From NCBI RefSeq assembly GCF_000372725.1, contig NW_005200746.1, positions 58,570 to 90,803 of the forward strand: a DNA stretch of 32,234 nucleotides, given 5' to 3'. Position 1 is the stretch's first letter. Every line of letters starts with the position of its first letter. The position numbers and the translations under genes were made by a program. The DNA is from Emiliania huxleyi CCMP1516 (lineage: Eukaryota > Haptophyta > Isochrysidales > Noelaerhabdaceae). Of this stretch, positions 1 through 8,585 are shown piece by piece. The notes below the pieces were generated by a model that ran no database searches, was not told the origin of the DNA, and saw only the letters and a list, made by a program, of their open reading frames with translations.

Positions 1-120
1 GTTCCGACCCGTAGCCAGTGACTGCGCATAGCGACAGGAGACGTGGCGTGGGGTCCCACAGGGAGGGGGGGAGACTGGAGCCACGGTGGCCGAGACCCCT
101 TCCTCTCTGCCTTCCGCCAG

Positions 121-1000
121 GAGCGCAATGCCGACCAGGCCGAGTGCGAGAGCTACTACCTCACCGCAGAGAAGGAGGGCGGGCGGGCGATCGGCGAGGC
201 GGGTCCTCGGGAGAATACTTGATCCATCTGTGGAGTGGAATAGGAGACCGGGCACAACGACGAGTCGCGCCTCTCGCAGTCAATTCGAAGTGTCAATTAA
301 TTAGTTCATTAGGAGACCGGGCGCAACGACGAGTCGCGCATCTCGGAGAACTACATGGAGGGGCGGCAGGTGCTCTACCTTCGTCAGTAGTAAGCAACTC
401 CTCCATTCCAAGATCGGGCCCCTAGAGCTCTATCCCCCCCCCCCCCCCCCACACGCCCCGTCTCCGTGTGTGTTAAGCCACGTCCCCTGTGTCGCTAGTC
501 GCTTGGGTGGTGGTGTCGGTAGAGGGGTCCGAGCTTGGAGTTGCTTACTACACTACTAGGTGCTCTACCTGTGCTACTGGCGGCGCTTCCTCAACCTGTG
601 GACGGGGGTCTGGGACTCAAGGTGCACCAGAGCAGTCGAGAGGCAGCTCGAACCACTCTCGCCTCACGAATGGACCAACTTGTGGGCGGTGTGTGTCCAA
701 GGTGCGCGGTGGACTGGGCCGCGCCAATCTACTGCTCCCTGCCACCCTATCCGCCGCCGCTGCCGCCGAGAGCGCCGCCGCCTCTCCTGCCGCCGCCGGC
801 TCCTTGCGGCGACCAATTGGCGGGGCGGCAGCAGCTGCGCGACGGGCGCACCGCCAAGCACTGCTGGGAGCTGCCGTCCTCCCATGCTGCGTGCGAGCGG
901 TACTACTCGAACACTTCGGCGGGGACGGCCCTCTGTGTGGCGCCGGCGGAGAGCGAGGCGGCCGTGTGCGGCCAGTCGGACTTCATCCTCGACTGCATCT

Positions 1001-1031
<31 letters not shown>

Positions 1032-1901
1032 CTCGCCGGCGGCCCCAAGTCCGGGTCGGCCGATCTCCGCCCTCGAGGCCGCGATCGGCATCGACACCTC
1101 GCTGGCCTCAACGCAGGGGCGCGTCGAATGCGCAGCGAGCCTGCCGGAGAAGAGTCTGGGCGGTGTCTAGGAGGTGTCTAGGAAGAGTCCTTAGGCGCAT
1201 CTTCGCGGCGAGCGCGCTGGCGGCGTTCTCGGTCGGGTTCCTCCTCTTCCTGGCTTTCTTTGCGAGTCCGCCCGCCGCCGCCGCGCCGCCGCCGCCGGAC
1301 GAGGAGGAAGAGGAGGCCGACGCCGCCGCCGCCAGAGGGGAGGGGAACGGCTCTTCTCTGCTCGCGGGCGCGCGCGGCGTTGAGCGACGAGACGCGGGCG
1401 GGTGTCGAGAGCTGCTGTCCATGGGAACCGTCTCGGAACTTTCCTGCGTAGGCGCCGTGCGGAGCGACGAGGCGGGCCGCCGGCCGCCGCGTTTCCCGCC
1501 TCCCCAGTCCCTGTGTGGATTTAAGCCACGTCACTTGCATCGCTAGTCGCTTGGGGCGTGGATAGGGGTCCGATCTTTTGTGGGAGTGAGGCGAGGTTTA
1601 CGGGGTGTACTACCACTAGGCGGCCGCCACGTGCGGGTCGTGGACTGAGCTTGCGCACGACGCGTGGAGCAAGTTGGCGCACGACGCGCAGCACGCCGCG
1701 TCTGCCGCCTTCTTCTCGAACTTGTCCGACCTCGCCCGCAACGTGAAGGAGGTCAGCTCTCGCGCCTCCCAGACGAGCGGCGCTGTCCCCCCCCCCCCCC
1801 ACCCCCCCACCCCACGCCTCGTCTTTTGACCCCCGCGAGTTGTCTCTGTCTGCCCACAGGAGAAGCGCCTCTCGCTGTCGGGCGGTCAGCTCCCGGGCCC
1901 G

Positions 1902-1933
<32 letters not shown>

Positions 1934-2021
1934 AGAGTACGGCGAGAGCGAGGCTGCGGGGGTGGCGGCGAGGATCGCGGCACGATTGGGCGGGAGCTTT
2001 GAGGACGCGGAGCAGTACTGA
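121..2021 (+). CDS. Cys/Pro-rich single-pass membrane protein, 5' partial
   Basis: Inferred exons are 121-198, 313-369, 560-621, 702 to about 1162, about 1182-1471, 1620-1751 and 1860-2021 (TGA at 2019-2021). The 5' end lies left of the window. Phases join cleanly except near 1150-1195, where the frame must change. The encoded order is: a charged stretch (ESYYLTAEKEGG); an aromatic segment (VLYLCYWRRFLNLW); a Cys-rich domain (KHCWELPSS, two Tyr, about eight Cys); a PPPSPP linker typical of algal extracellular proteins; one hydrophobic helix (SALAAFSVGFLLFLAFF); a Pro/acidic segment; and an Ala-rich tail ending SFEDAEQY. A membrane protein with a Cys-rich, probably lumenal or extracellular face is inferred. 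I do not recognise the family. Donors at 199 and 1472 are GC after a GAG codon. Confidence 0.55.
199..312 (+). repeat. Intron holding a copy of the next exon's start
   Basis: A 38-bp segment at 242-279 recurs at 311-348 with 4 mismatches. Both begin AGGAGACCGGGC. The second copy is the 5' end of exon 313-369 with its acceptor AG; the first lies inside the GC-AG intron. The spacer between them is AT-rich, unlike its surroundings. Confidence 0.8.
370..559 (+). mobile_element. Introner-like intron with target-site duplication and inverted repeats
   Basis: The intron is GT-AG, phase 0 and 190 bp. The sequence GTGCTCTACCT stands at 370-380, forming the donor, and again at 560-570, just after the acceptor; with the AG before each it is a 13-bp direct repeat. 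Inside it, GTAGTAAGCAACTCC (387-401) is the exact reverse complement of 537-551. A run of 17 C lies at 434-450. It reads as a small non-autonomous DNA transposon that became, or carries, an intron. Confidence 0.75.
622..701 (+). other. GT-AG intron flanked by an 8-bp direct repeat
   Basis: CAAGGTGC occurs across the donor (618-625) and across the acceptor (698-705). Splicing rejoins an AGG codon (phase 2), giving WDSRCAVDW. No inverted repeats were seen inside. Confidence 0.6.
1472..1619 (+). mobile_element. Second intron of the same introner family
   Basis: It shares with intron 370-559 the blocks TTAAGCCACGTC (473-484 and 1521-1532) and TCGCTAGTCGCTTGGG (492-507 and 1540-1555), then GGGGTCCGA and a final TAC-TAC-ACTAG acceptor. 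The blocks are in the same order and spacing. The best donor is GC after GAG at 1472; GCGGGCCGCC there resembles GCGGCCGCC after the acceptor. Donor placement is less certain than homology. Confidence 0.6.
1752..1859 (+). other. GT-AG intron with poly-C tract
   Basis: The phase 0 intron joins NVKE to EKRLSLSGG. Its centre is an almost uninterrupted C run (about 1786-1812) instead of a T-rich tract. Confidence 0.6.
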
Positions 2022-3195
2022 TGAGTCTCGATCGGAGTTTGGGCCGCGCGCTGTGCGGCCGGGCAGGCATCACTCCCCATGCATGTCGCCCGATCGCCTG
2101 CTCACAGCAGTCAGCACCGCCTCTCGCACACTCTCATCTGGACATGGAAAGTTGTCGTCGTTTCGCGTAATCCGTAAACTATCGAAAATGATCACGGATT
2201 TCAGATACTTTTTTGAGCTAGCCTTCGTTGTGAATGAAACAAGAAGGTAGGGGGTAGACAGCGCCCCAAAATCCACCAGTGTGGGATTTCGCGCAATCGC
2301 TTGAGCGACTGAAGAATCGAGGACAGAGTCACAAATCCCGCTTGTTGTGCATGTTTTGAGGTCGGACAGTGCTGCTGTCTTCTCCACGCAGCAGCCGACG
2401 CCACCAGGCCTCGGTAGCTGAGCAGCAGGAGCCTCCTCGCTGCTGGCAGAGTTGCGCCTCTGTTTGCCGCCGCTAAGAGATCGTTGTTGCGGGAATCCAG
2501 GGAATCTAAAGGAATCTAGAATCTGTGGGTCCGAGATTCGATCTGGGACCTGAGCCGCTCGGGACCAGCTGCACATGACCCGGGGCCACTGCCATGTCGC
2601 AGACGACTGCTGGATCGGCCGTCGCTCCGACCAGCCGTCCTGCAAAGGAATAAAATCGACGGCGTTCCTGTCAGTACTGACAGGAACGCCGTTTAGGGGT
2701 TAAATGTGTAATGTCAGGGACGCGGAGCTCTCATCACTCATGTCTCAAAATCAGGTAATGCCGATCTTTTCCGGAAAATAGGACAAATCATACAATCGGT
2801 AGGTGTTGAGAGCGTGCGCCGAGATTAACAGACAGAGAGGCGGGACAGAGAGCGCGCGAGAGAGAGAGACTGCTGAGGGGAGCGGGCGGAGTGAGAGTCT
2901 GAGAGAGCAGAGACTCAGAGTGTGTGACGCGGAGAGGCTGGAGGGTGTATTACACGACGACTGAAGGCGTCTGGGGGGGAATGTCGGATGGGAAAAGCGG
3001 CATGCAAAAGATGGCGCACAAGTCAGAGTCCGGCGGAGCTCCTCCTCCGCAGGCGGAAGGGGCTTCCGGTGGGCAGCGGCGCGAGCAAGCAGCGGCGGTG
3101 TGGGAGTCGGCTCGCTAGAGCACGTGGCGCCGGCGCCCCCCCTCCTCCTCCTCCTGCCCCCCGGGGGGAGGGAGGGGCGCGGGCTCGACGCCGCC
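2022..3195. other. Convergent intergenic region, no supported gene
   Basis: This stretch lies between the stop of the membrane protein (+) and the stop of the MAP kinase (-). The only long reading frame is antisense at 2070-2645. It lacks an ATG start and any recognisable motif, so it is not called. The region is less GC-rich near 2150-2240. A purine-rich GAGAGA stretch lies at about 2830-2930, and a perfect palindrome at 2659-2692. Confidence 0.6.
2659..2692. repeat. 34-bp perfect palindrome without loop
   Basis: The left half ACGGCGTTCCTGTCAGT is followed directly by its exact reverse complement. As DNA it could extrude a cruciform; as RNA it would form a long hairpin. It sits in an AT-richer pocket between two convergent genes. 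Confidence 0.95.
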
Positions 3196-5821
3196 TCACG
3201 CCGCCTCGCTGCTCTTCGGCGCTCGCCTGCGGATGTACTTTTCGTACAGCGACGGCGTCTTGCGCGCCTTGCACACCTCGTCGTACAGGTTGGTGCGGTA
3301 CTCTGCGAGCGTCTTCTTCTCGCCGTCGTCGATCGGGATGACCAGCTCCCCGTCGAAGCCCAGCTCCTTGCCCGTGTAGAAGTCCGCCATCCACCGGTGC
3401 GCCAGCGCGCCCTCCACCGTTAACCGCGCCGTCGGGTCGAACGTCATCAGGTTCTTGACCTAATCTCGGGTCATCTCGGGTCACCTCGGGTCCTCTCGGG
3501 GCCGGCGAGCATCAGCACCAGGCTCTTGACCATGTCGATCGCCTCGGGCGGCGCGCCGCTCATGATGGCGTCCATCGACCGGAACGCGAGCCTGTGCCCG
3601 GCCGGCAGGATCGAGTCGATCATCGTCTTTGCGTACTTTGACTGCATCGCGGCGATGTCCTCCTCCGTCGGCTTGCCCGTCACCTCGATCACCTTCTTGA
3701 GCTGATCCATCGTGCTCGTGCCTGCTCACCGCAGGAGGAGGTGTGAAGAGCTGCTCGCACCCTCTCGAGCCGATCTATCTCGTTGCGCGTGCCGGGCAGC
3801 AACGGCCGGCCGACGAACATCTCCGCGACGATGCAGCCGACCGCCCACATGTCGACCGCCTAGTCGAGATCTGGGGAGATATGGCGAGATACGGGGAGAA
3901 ATGGGACCGCCCACCTGTCGACCGCCTTTGTGTAGCAGGTGGAGCCGAGCATGATCTCCGGCGCGCGGTACCTGACACGGGGGGGGGAGGGAGGGGAGGG
4001 GGGAGGGAGGGGAGGGGGGAGGGAGGGCGCCGTGTCTCCGCAATGTCGCGGAGGTGTCTCGGAGGCGTCTCGGAGGTATCTGAGAGTGTCTCGGCTCTCT
4101 CTCTCTCGGCTCTCTCTCTCGGCTCTCTCTCGGCTCTCTCTCTGTTTCTTGGCTCTCTCTCGGCTCTCTCTCTCTCTCTCGGCTGTCTCTCGGCTCTCTC
4201 TCTCTGTGTTTCTCGGCTCTCTCTCTGTATCTCGGCTGTCTCTCGCGGCACCAGCGCGTTGCAACGTAGTCTGTCAGCACTGACGCCGACTCCTCGCCTA
4301 GTCGAGAGATGGGGAGATGTGGCGAGATGCGGGGAGATGTCAGCACCGACACGCCGACTCCTCGCCTCGCTTGAGCGCGCGCAGCGAGCGCGCCAGCCCA
4401 AAGTCGGCGACCTTGCAGAGGCACTCTTCGTGTGATCTCGTGTGATCTCGTGTGATCTCGTGTGATCTCAAGTCGGCGACCTTGCAGAGGCACTCCTCGT
4501 TGAGCAGCAGGTTTGACGGCTTGAGGTCGCGGTGCACCTGCAAGAGAAGGATGGCGGAAAAGGTCCGAAGAAAGGTCCGGGAAGGGTGCGAGGAAGGGTT
4601 CGGGAAAGGTCTGAGGAAGGGTCCGGGAAAGGTCTCCAGCCCCGCACCATCTCACCGGCCTCATCTCCCATCCAGCTCCATCTCCCTCCATCCGCCCGAC
4701 CTCGCCCGACCTCGCCCGATCTCGCCCGACCTCGCCCGACCTCGCCCGATCTCGCCCGATCTCGCCCGATCTCGCCCGATCTCGCCCGACCTCGCCCGAC
4801 CTCGCCCGACCTCGCCCGATCTCGCCCGACCTCGCCCGATCTCGCCCGATCTCGCCCGACCTCGCCCGATCTCGCCCGACCTCGCCCGGGTGGCCGCACC
4901 AGGTCAGCGGCGTGGCAGATCTTGAGCGCCTTGAGCATCTGGTACACGATGAACTGCTTGTGGACCGGCTCGAGGATGTTGGCGCGGATCACGGCGTGAA
5001 GGTCCGTGTCCATGTAGTCGAAGACGAGGTAGATGTCGTTGTCGTTCTCCGCCTTCATCACCTTCTGCAGCCGGATGATGTTCTCGTCGCCCCGCGCCGC
5101 CAGCGCCTGAGGAGGGGGAGGAGGGGAGGAAGCGGTGAGGGAGGAGGCGGGGAGGGGGGAGGCGGTGAGGGAGGAAGCGGTGAGGGAGGAGGCGGGGAGG
5201 GGGGAGGCGGTGAGGGAGGAGGCGGTGGCGGAGGAGGCGGTGGCGGAGGAGGCGGTGAGAAGAGGCGGCGGGGAGGGCGGGAGGCGGGGGAGGAGAGAGG
5301 CGGCAGGGGAGGAGAGAGGCGGCCAGGGAGGAGAGAGGGGGAAGGGGAGGAGAGAGGGGGCAGCGAGAGGGGCGGTGGAGAGGCGGCGGGCGGAAGAGAC
5401 ATCGCCGGCGGGAAGGGGCGGACAGACCACCGGCTGGTATTCCGCCCTCGTGATTCCCGGCGTGGGAGAGGGTTTCAAGTTCGCTAGGCATGAGGCGTGC
5501 GGCACTAACGGCGGAGCGTGTTCAGAGCGCCTGCAAGTACATGATCTCACGGAAGGTGCGCTGCGCGTCGGTGGCGTTTTGGAAGGCGTCGAAGATCTTT
5601 TTGAGGGCGACCACGCTCTTCGTCTTCTTGTCCACCGCCTGCGAAGCGGTGGGGCGGAATGAGCCCTTCCCAACAGCGGAGCCCGGGAAAGCCGCCGACG
5701 CTTGCAGGTGCGGCGTGAGCTCGGCTCTGGAGGCCGCGCGCGAGGCGGGCGCTGCCTTGAAGACAACGGCGTAGGCACCCTTGCCGAGCTTCTGGACAAT
5801 CTCGTACTTCTTTTTGATAGA
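3196..5821 (-). CDS. MAP kinase, ERK7/8 (MAPK15)-like, TDY activation loop
   Basis: A Ser/Thr protein kinase of the MAPK cascade. Exons on the minus strand: 5756-5821, 5531-5638, 4900-5106, 4481-4537, 4366-4411, 4252-4297, 3926-3971, 3793-3859, 3531-3721 and 3196-3459, all phase-compatible, 365 codons plus stop. The first coding exon with the ATG was not located; it should lie just beyond 5821. Motifs in order: Gly-rich loop [15 protein letters not shown] lysine; [19 protein letters not shown]; catalytic [18 protein letters not shown]; activation loop [64 protein letters not shown] and the [15 protein letters not shown] block are typical of ERK7/8, but the TxY is TDY, as in many plant and algal MAPKs, not TEY. 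Five of its nine internal introns use GC donors, and most are flanked by direct repeats. The C-terminal extension after the kinase fold is short. Confidence 0.93.
3460..3530 (-). other. Intron flanked by 16-bp imperfect direct repeat
   Basis: Forward-strand copies lie at 3445-3460 and 3516-3531 (14/16 identical). The interior is a decamer series built on ATCTCGGGTC. Splicing GT-AG after an ATG codon gives [16 protein letters not shown], the expected MAPK sequence. Confidence 0.8.
3722..3792 (-). other. GC-AG intron with a 13/14-bp direct repeat
   Basis: Copies at 3710-3722 and 3780-3793 differ by one base and one indel. Splicing restores LLPGTSTMDQ. Confidence 0.75.
3860..3925 (-). mobile_element. 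GC-AG intron with 23-bp direct repeat; shares core with 4298-4365
   Basis: Copies at 3839-3861 and 3905-3927 match at 22/23 positions. The intron-side copy encodes the start of the next exon. The interior 3860-3899 matches 4298-4337 at 36/40 positions, including the terminal CTAG. Splicing gives [12 protein letters not shown]. Confidence 0.8.
3972..4251 (-). other. GT-AG intron with simple-sequence filling
   Basis: Flanking repeat is CGCGGTACC (3964-3972) and CGCGGCACC (4244-4252). It contains a G-rich gagggaggggg stretch (3978-4026) and a CTCTCGGCTCTCT series (about 4088-4245). Phase 2; splicing restores the ATRWYRAPE codon W. Confidence 0.75.
4298..4365 (-). mobile_element. GC-AG intron with 28/30-bp direct repeat
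   Basis: Copies lie at 4272-4299 and 4338-4367 (one mismatch, one 2-nt indel). The interior consists of decamers GGGGAGATGT, GGCGAGATGC, GGGGAGATGT on the forward strand. It is homologous to intron 3860-3925. Confidence 0.8.
4412..4480 (-). other. GT-AG intron with 31-bp direct repeat and four decamers
   Basis: Forward copies 4401-4431 and 4470-4500 are identical at 30/31 positions. Between them stand four copies of TGTGATCTCG (the last ends in A). Splicing joins NEECLCK to VADFGLARS exactly as expected for a MAPK. Confidence 0.85.
4697..4889. repeat. Decamer satellite CTCGCCCGA(T/C), about 19 units
   Basis: A head-to-tail 10-bp unit alternates only at the last base. It fills most of the MAPK intron 4538-4899, between LKICHAADL and VHRDLKPSN. 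It is too short in period and has no spacers, so it is not a CRISPR array. Confidence 0.95.
5107..5530 (-). other. GC-AG intron with 8-bp direct repeat and G-rich tandem repeats
   Basis: AGCGCCTG is present at 5102-5109 and 5526-5533 (CAGGCGCT in sense), covering acceptor and donor. The interior 5111-5400 is an imperfect tandem array of GGAGGAAGCGGTGAGG-like units. Splicing joins EIMYLQ to [14 protein letters not shown]. Confidence 0.8.
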
Positions 5822-6148
5822 CTGTGGCGTGGGTGGGAAGGAAGGGCTCTGCTCACGGCATGACGGTCGGGCGCGGTGCCAATTGGACGCAGCACGCGAG
5901 GGCGCAGCGCACGTTGTCTACGATCTCTGTCGGATCCTCCGCCGGAGGGAGATTCATCCTAAATTGGGGAACGTGAAGTGTGAACGCGCAGACACTTCGG
6001 GAAGCAGAGGCCGCGTATGCAGCTGCGCCGTGCAGCAAGGCCAAGCGGCGCGCTCAAAGGGGCAGCGCCTCTGCTGGACTGACGGCGGCAAGCCGACGAC
6101 TTCTCCTCTTCGCGAGCACTTTTCTCTTTTGACGCGACGAGAACGCAG
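5822..6148. other. Divergent region with unresolved first exons
   Basis: Between the MAP kinase (-) and the gene at 6149 (+). Acceptor-like ends border both sides (CCACAG before TCTATCAAAAAG on the minus strand; pyrimidine-rich tract then CGCAG before 6149), so 5' exons of both genes should lie here or nearby. A frame reading NAQTLREAEAAYAAA (about 5983-6027, +) may be a first exon of the right-hand gene. I could not fix a start codon for either gene. Confidence 0.4.
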
Positions 6149-7025
6149 GAACTCGCGGCCGAGGAGGAAGCCGAGCGGCAGCGCAAACGGGCGCGAGAGA
6201 AGGAGGCATGGCGCGCGCAGCGCGAGCGCAGCGCCAAGAAGACGGCAGCGCTGCAGGGGCACGACGAGGCATGGGGACGCGCGAGGGTGGCCCACGTCGG
6301 GCGCGCGCACTTGGTGGCTCGCGCGCTCGACGCGCACATCGAGCGGCACTGGCGGCCAAGCGGCGGCGCGTTTGCCTACTACCCCGAGGGCCTCCTCCGC
6401 ATTCCCGAGCGCTTCGTGGCGGTCCACGTGAGCCGGGTGATTCCCCTCCTAGTCCACTGCGTCGAGGCGGAGTTCGACTACGCTTATGCCACGACCGCTT
6501 TCTGCGACGAGTTCCTCGGCGAGGGGAGGTACGCCCGGCGGGTCGCCCAGCTGCCAGCGGCGCCGCCGTCGCTGCCGCTGCTCGAACGCCTCAGCAGCGC
6601 GGTGGAAGACATGGAGCGCCACCTGCCGCGAGGCCCTCGGCTCGCCAGATACGCGACGGACGAGGAAGGCCGACGGGTGGGGCGCGCCGGGGGGCCGTCC
6701 GGCGCGACCTACCCCAGGTTCGAGAAGACGTTCAAGGCCTTCGACGAGGCGCTGTGCGCGGCGGCGACGCATCTCTACAAAGCGGGCGTGACTGATCCTT
6801 TCGAGAACCTGGAGTTCTGGCGCGTCATCAAGACTGGCGCGCTGCGGGTCGTCCTCGAGAAGCGCGCGACGGCGGAGGGGGGGTGGGAGCTCTCGGGCGC
6901 CAGGCGCAAATCGGGCCCGGATGCGTTCCGTTCGGGGAACAGGGTCATGCGCCGCCAGGAGCCCAGCACCGACGGCGGCATCAGCCGTCGGTACTCCGGG
7001 CCGCTGCCGCCACCGCCGCCGCCGC

Positions 7026-7056
<31 letters not shown>

Positions 7057-8404
7057 GCAATCGGCGCAAGGGGAGCCGCGTCCCCTGTCCCCGTCTGTGG
7101 GGCGTGTCCAGCCGAGCGGGGTGCGTTTTTCCGAAACAGGCGGCAGTGCATATGGGGGTGTAAAGGAGCCACCCGGAAGCTGCTCGCTCCCACGATTGGG
7201 AGGCGAGCTCCGGCCACCGCCGTCGACCCTGCCCTCGCCGCCCGAGCCTGCCACCCAGGTGCCGGCCTACCCGCCGCCAACGGGACCAGCTCACGGGAGG
7301 CGGTTCTCCTCCGACGAGGACGGGGACGGTCCCTTCGAGGCCGCGGCCGAAGGCGTCGCCTCCGCCAAGACCGCCCTCCGCGCCTGCCTCCTTCAGCACG
7401 AGGCGCAGGCCTCCGCGCTCGACGACCACTGGCAGCGCTGCTGCGGCGTGTCTGCGGAGGACGGCGCCGTGCAGCTGGCCGACGCCCTGGGTCTCCCCCT
7501 CGACGTGGCCTGCCAGGCCGCGGCGGCGGGCAAGAAGACTCGGAATGGGAAGACCCACGACGAGTATGGCGACGCTGCTGTCAACGTACCGCAGCAGGGC
7601 CACAACACCAGACACAAGTACACGCTTCGACGCCTCATCCTCGCCCTACGCGCCGCGTGGGGCACCGCTGTGCGAATGGAGCCGAAAGCCCACCTCGGTC
7701 AGAGTTACAACAAACAACCCGACGTGGACGCGGACAACATTGGCTCGCACGGCACGCACTATTGCGGAGACGTCAAGGTCGTCTGTCCCCTCAGCAGCAG
7801 CGGGGAGCACGGTCGGAAGGGCGCTTTTGTCGCTTTCGGCAACACTGAATCATTCTACCGGAACATGGTCATGGGGCATGGGCCCTACTGCGAGGACGGA
7901 GAGGGAGGTGGGGGGCAGGGAGAGGGGGGGGGAGAGGACGAGGGGGGGGGGGAGGGGGAGGGGTACCGGGGGGGCGGCATGGAGGGGGAGAGGAAGAGCA
8001 AGGGCGAGAGAGGGCAAGGGACTGGGCGCTGGCATACCAGGGGGGGCAGGGTGGTGGGCGGCGACCGCCGCATACCGTCCTACGGCGGGGACTATCGCTA
8101 CGCCAGGGAAGACAAGGGCGTCGAAGTGCAGCTGCTGCTGTTCGAATCGTTCGGCGGGTTCGGAAAGGGGGTCCGTGAGATCCTCCGGAGAGCGGCGGAC
8201 GTGCTACAGAACAAGCTGACGCGGGCCCAGTACCTCGATGAGGTGACTTGGACCACCAAGAGCTGGCTGGGGCTGCAGAAGCAGCGCATCTCAGTCGTTC
8301 TTCACACGGCCATCGCAGAGCAGGTCGTGAATGAGCTTGCCTGTGGCGGGGGTGGGCGGGTGCACGGAGCTAAGTGCCTCGCCACCCTCGCAGGAGTCGC
8401 TTAG
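6149..8404 (+). CDS. Protein with C-terminal REase-like (PD-(D/E)XK) domain, retroelement type
   Basis: Open for 751 codons from an acceptor at 6148 to TAG/TGA-type stop at 8402-8404; the 5' exon is missing. It starts with a charged, helix-forming stretch (AEEEAERQRKRAREKEAW), followed by an unrecognised globular region (about residues 45-260). Next come poly-Pro (7003-7060) and a Pro-rich linker. A block with THDEYGDAAV and NTRHKYTLRRL leads to QPDVDADN (about residue 522) and GDVKVVCPL (about 540). The last two resemble the PD and DxK elements of PD-(D/E)XK nucleases. The Gly/Glu-rich stretch 7895-8060 may be an unspliced intron or low complexity. The end (FESFGGFGKGVREIL; W-rich; ISVVLHTAIAEQ) resembles tails found after reverse transcriptases in protist retroelements. 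No reverse transcriptase core is present here, so it is either a captured fragment or a host gene. Family assignment is inference. Confidence 0.5.
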
Positions 8405-8585
8405 GCGGCTCCCGTGGTGTACCTGTGTTCGTGCCAGTGCGCGCCAGTCCCGTGCCCAGTGTTGTGCGAGGGAGTTTTGTTGTAAGATTCTCTTTTTGTG
8501 TGAGGGAGTGTGGGGGAGAAAGCGCCTTTCGAAAACCGAGCGACACTATCCACCTACTAGGGTTAAGATCGAAGAAGAGAACACA
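8405..8585. other. Short convergent intergenic region with TTGTTGTAAGATTCT motif
   Basis: It separates two convergent stops. TTTTGTTGTAAGATTCT (8475-8491) recurs, slightly changed, at 13829, 16885 and 16979. It may be a 3'-end or element-terminal sequence. Confidence 0.5.

Noticed and set aside
622..1181. Reading frames through 489-1181 and 560-1546 as single uninterrupted genes
   Set aside because: They run across inferred introns and lose the Cys-rich pattern; the spliced model explains the coding signal better.
2070..2645. 191-codon minus-strand reading frame
   Set aside because: Starts at TTG, has no recognisable motif, and its composition matches the surrounding noncoding DNA.
4697..4889. 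Possible CRISPR-like array
   Set aside because: The unit is a 10-bp head-to-tail satellite without spacers, in a eukaryotic intron.
4468..5895. 475-codon minus-strand frame across the MAP kinase locus
   Set aside because: Only its 4900-5106 part is kinase; the rest translates intronic satellites and out-of-frame exon.
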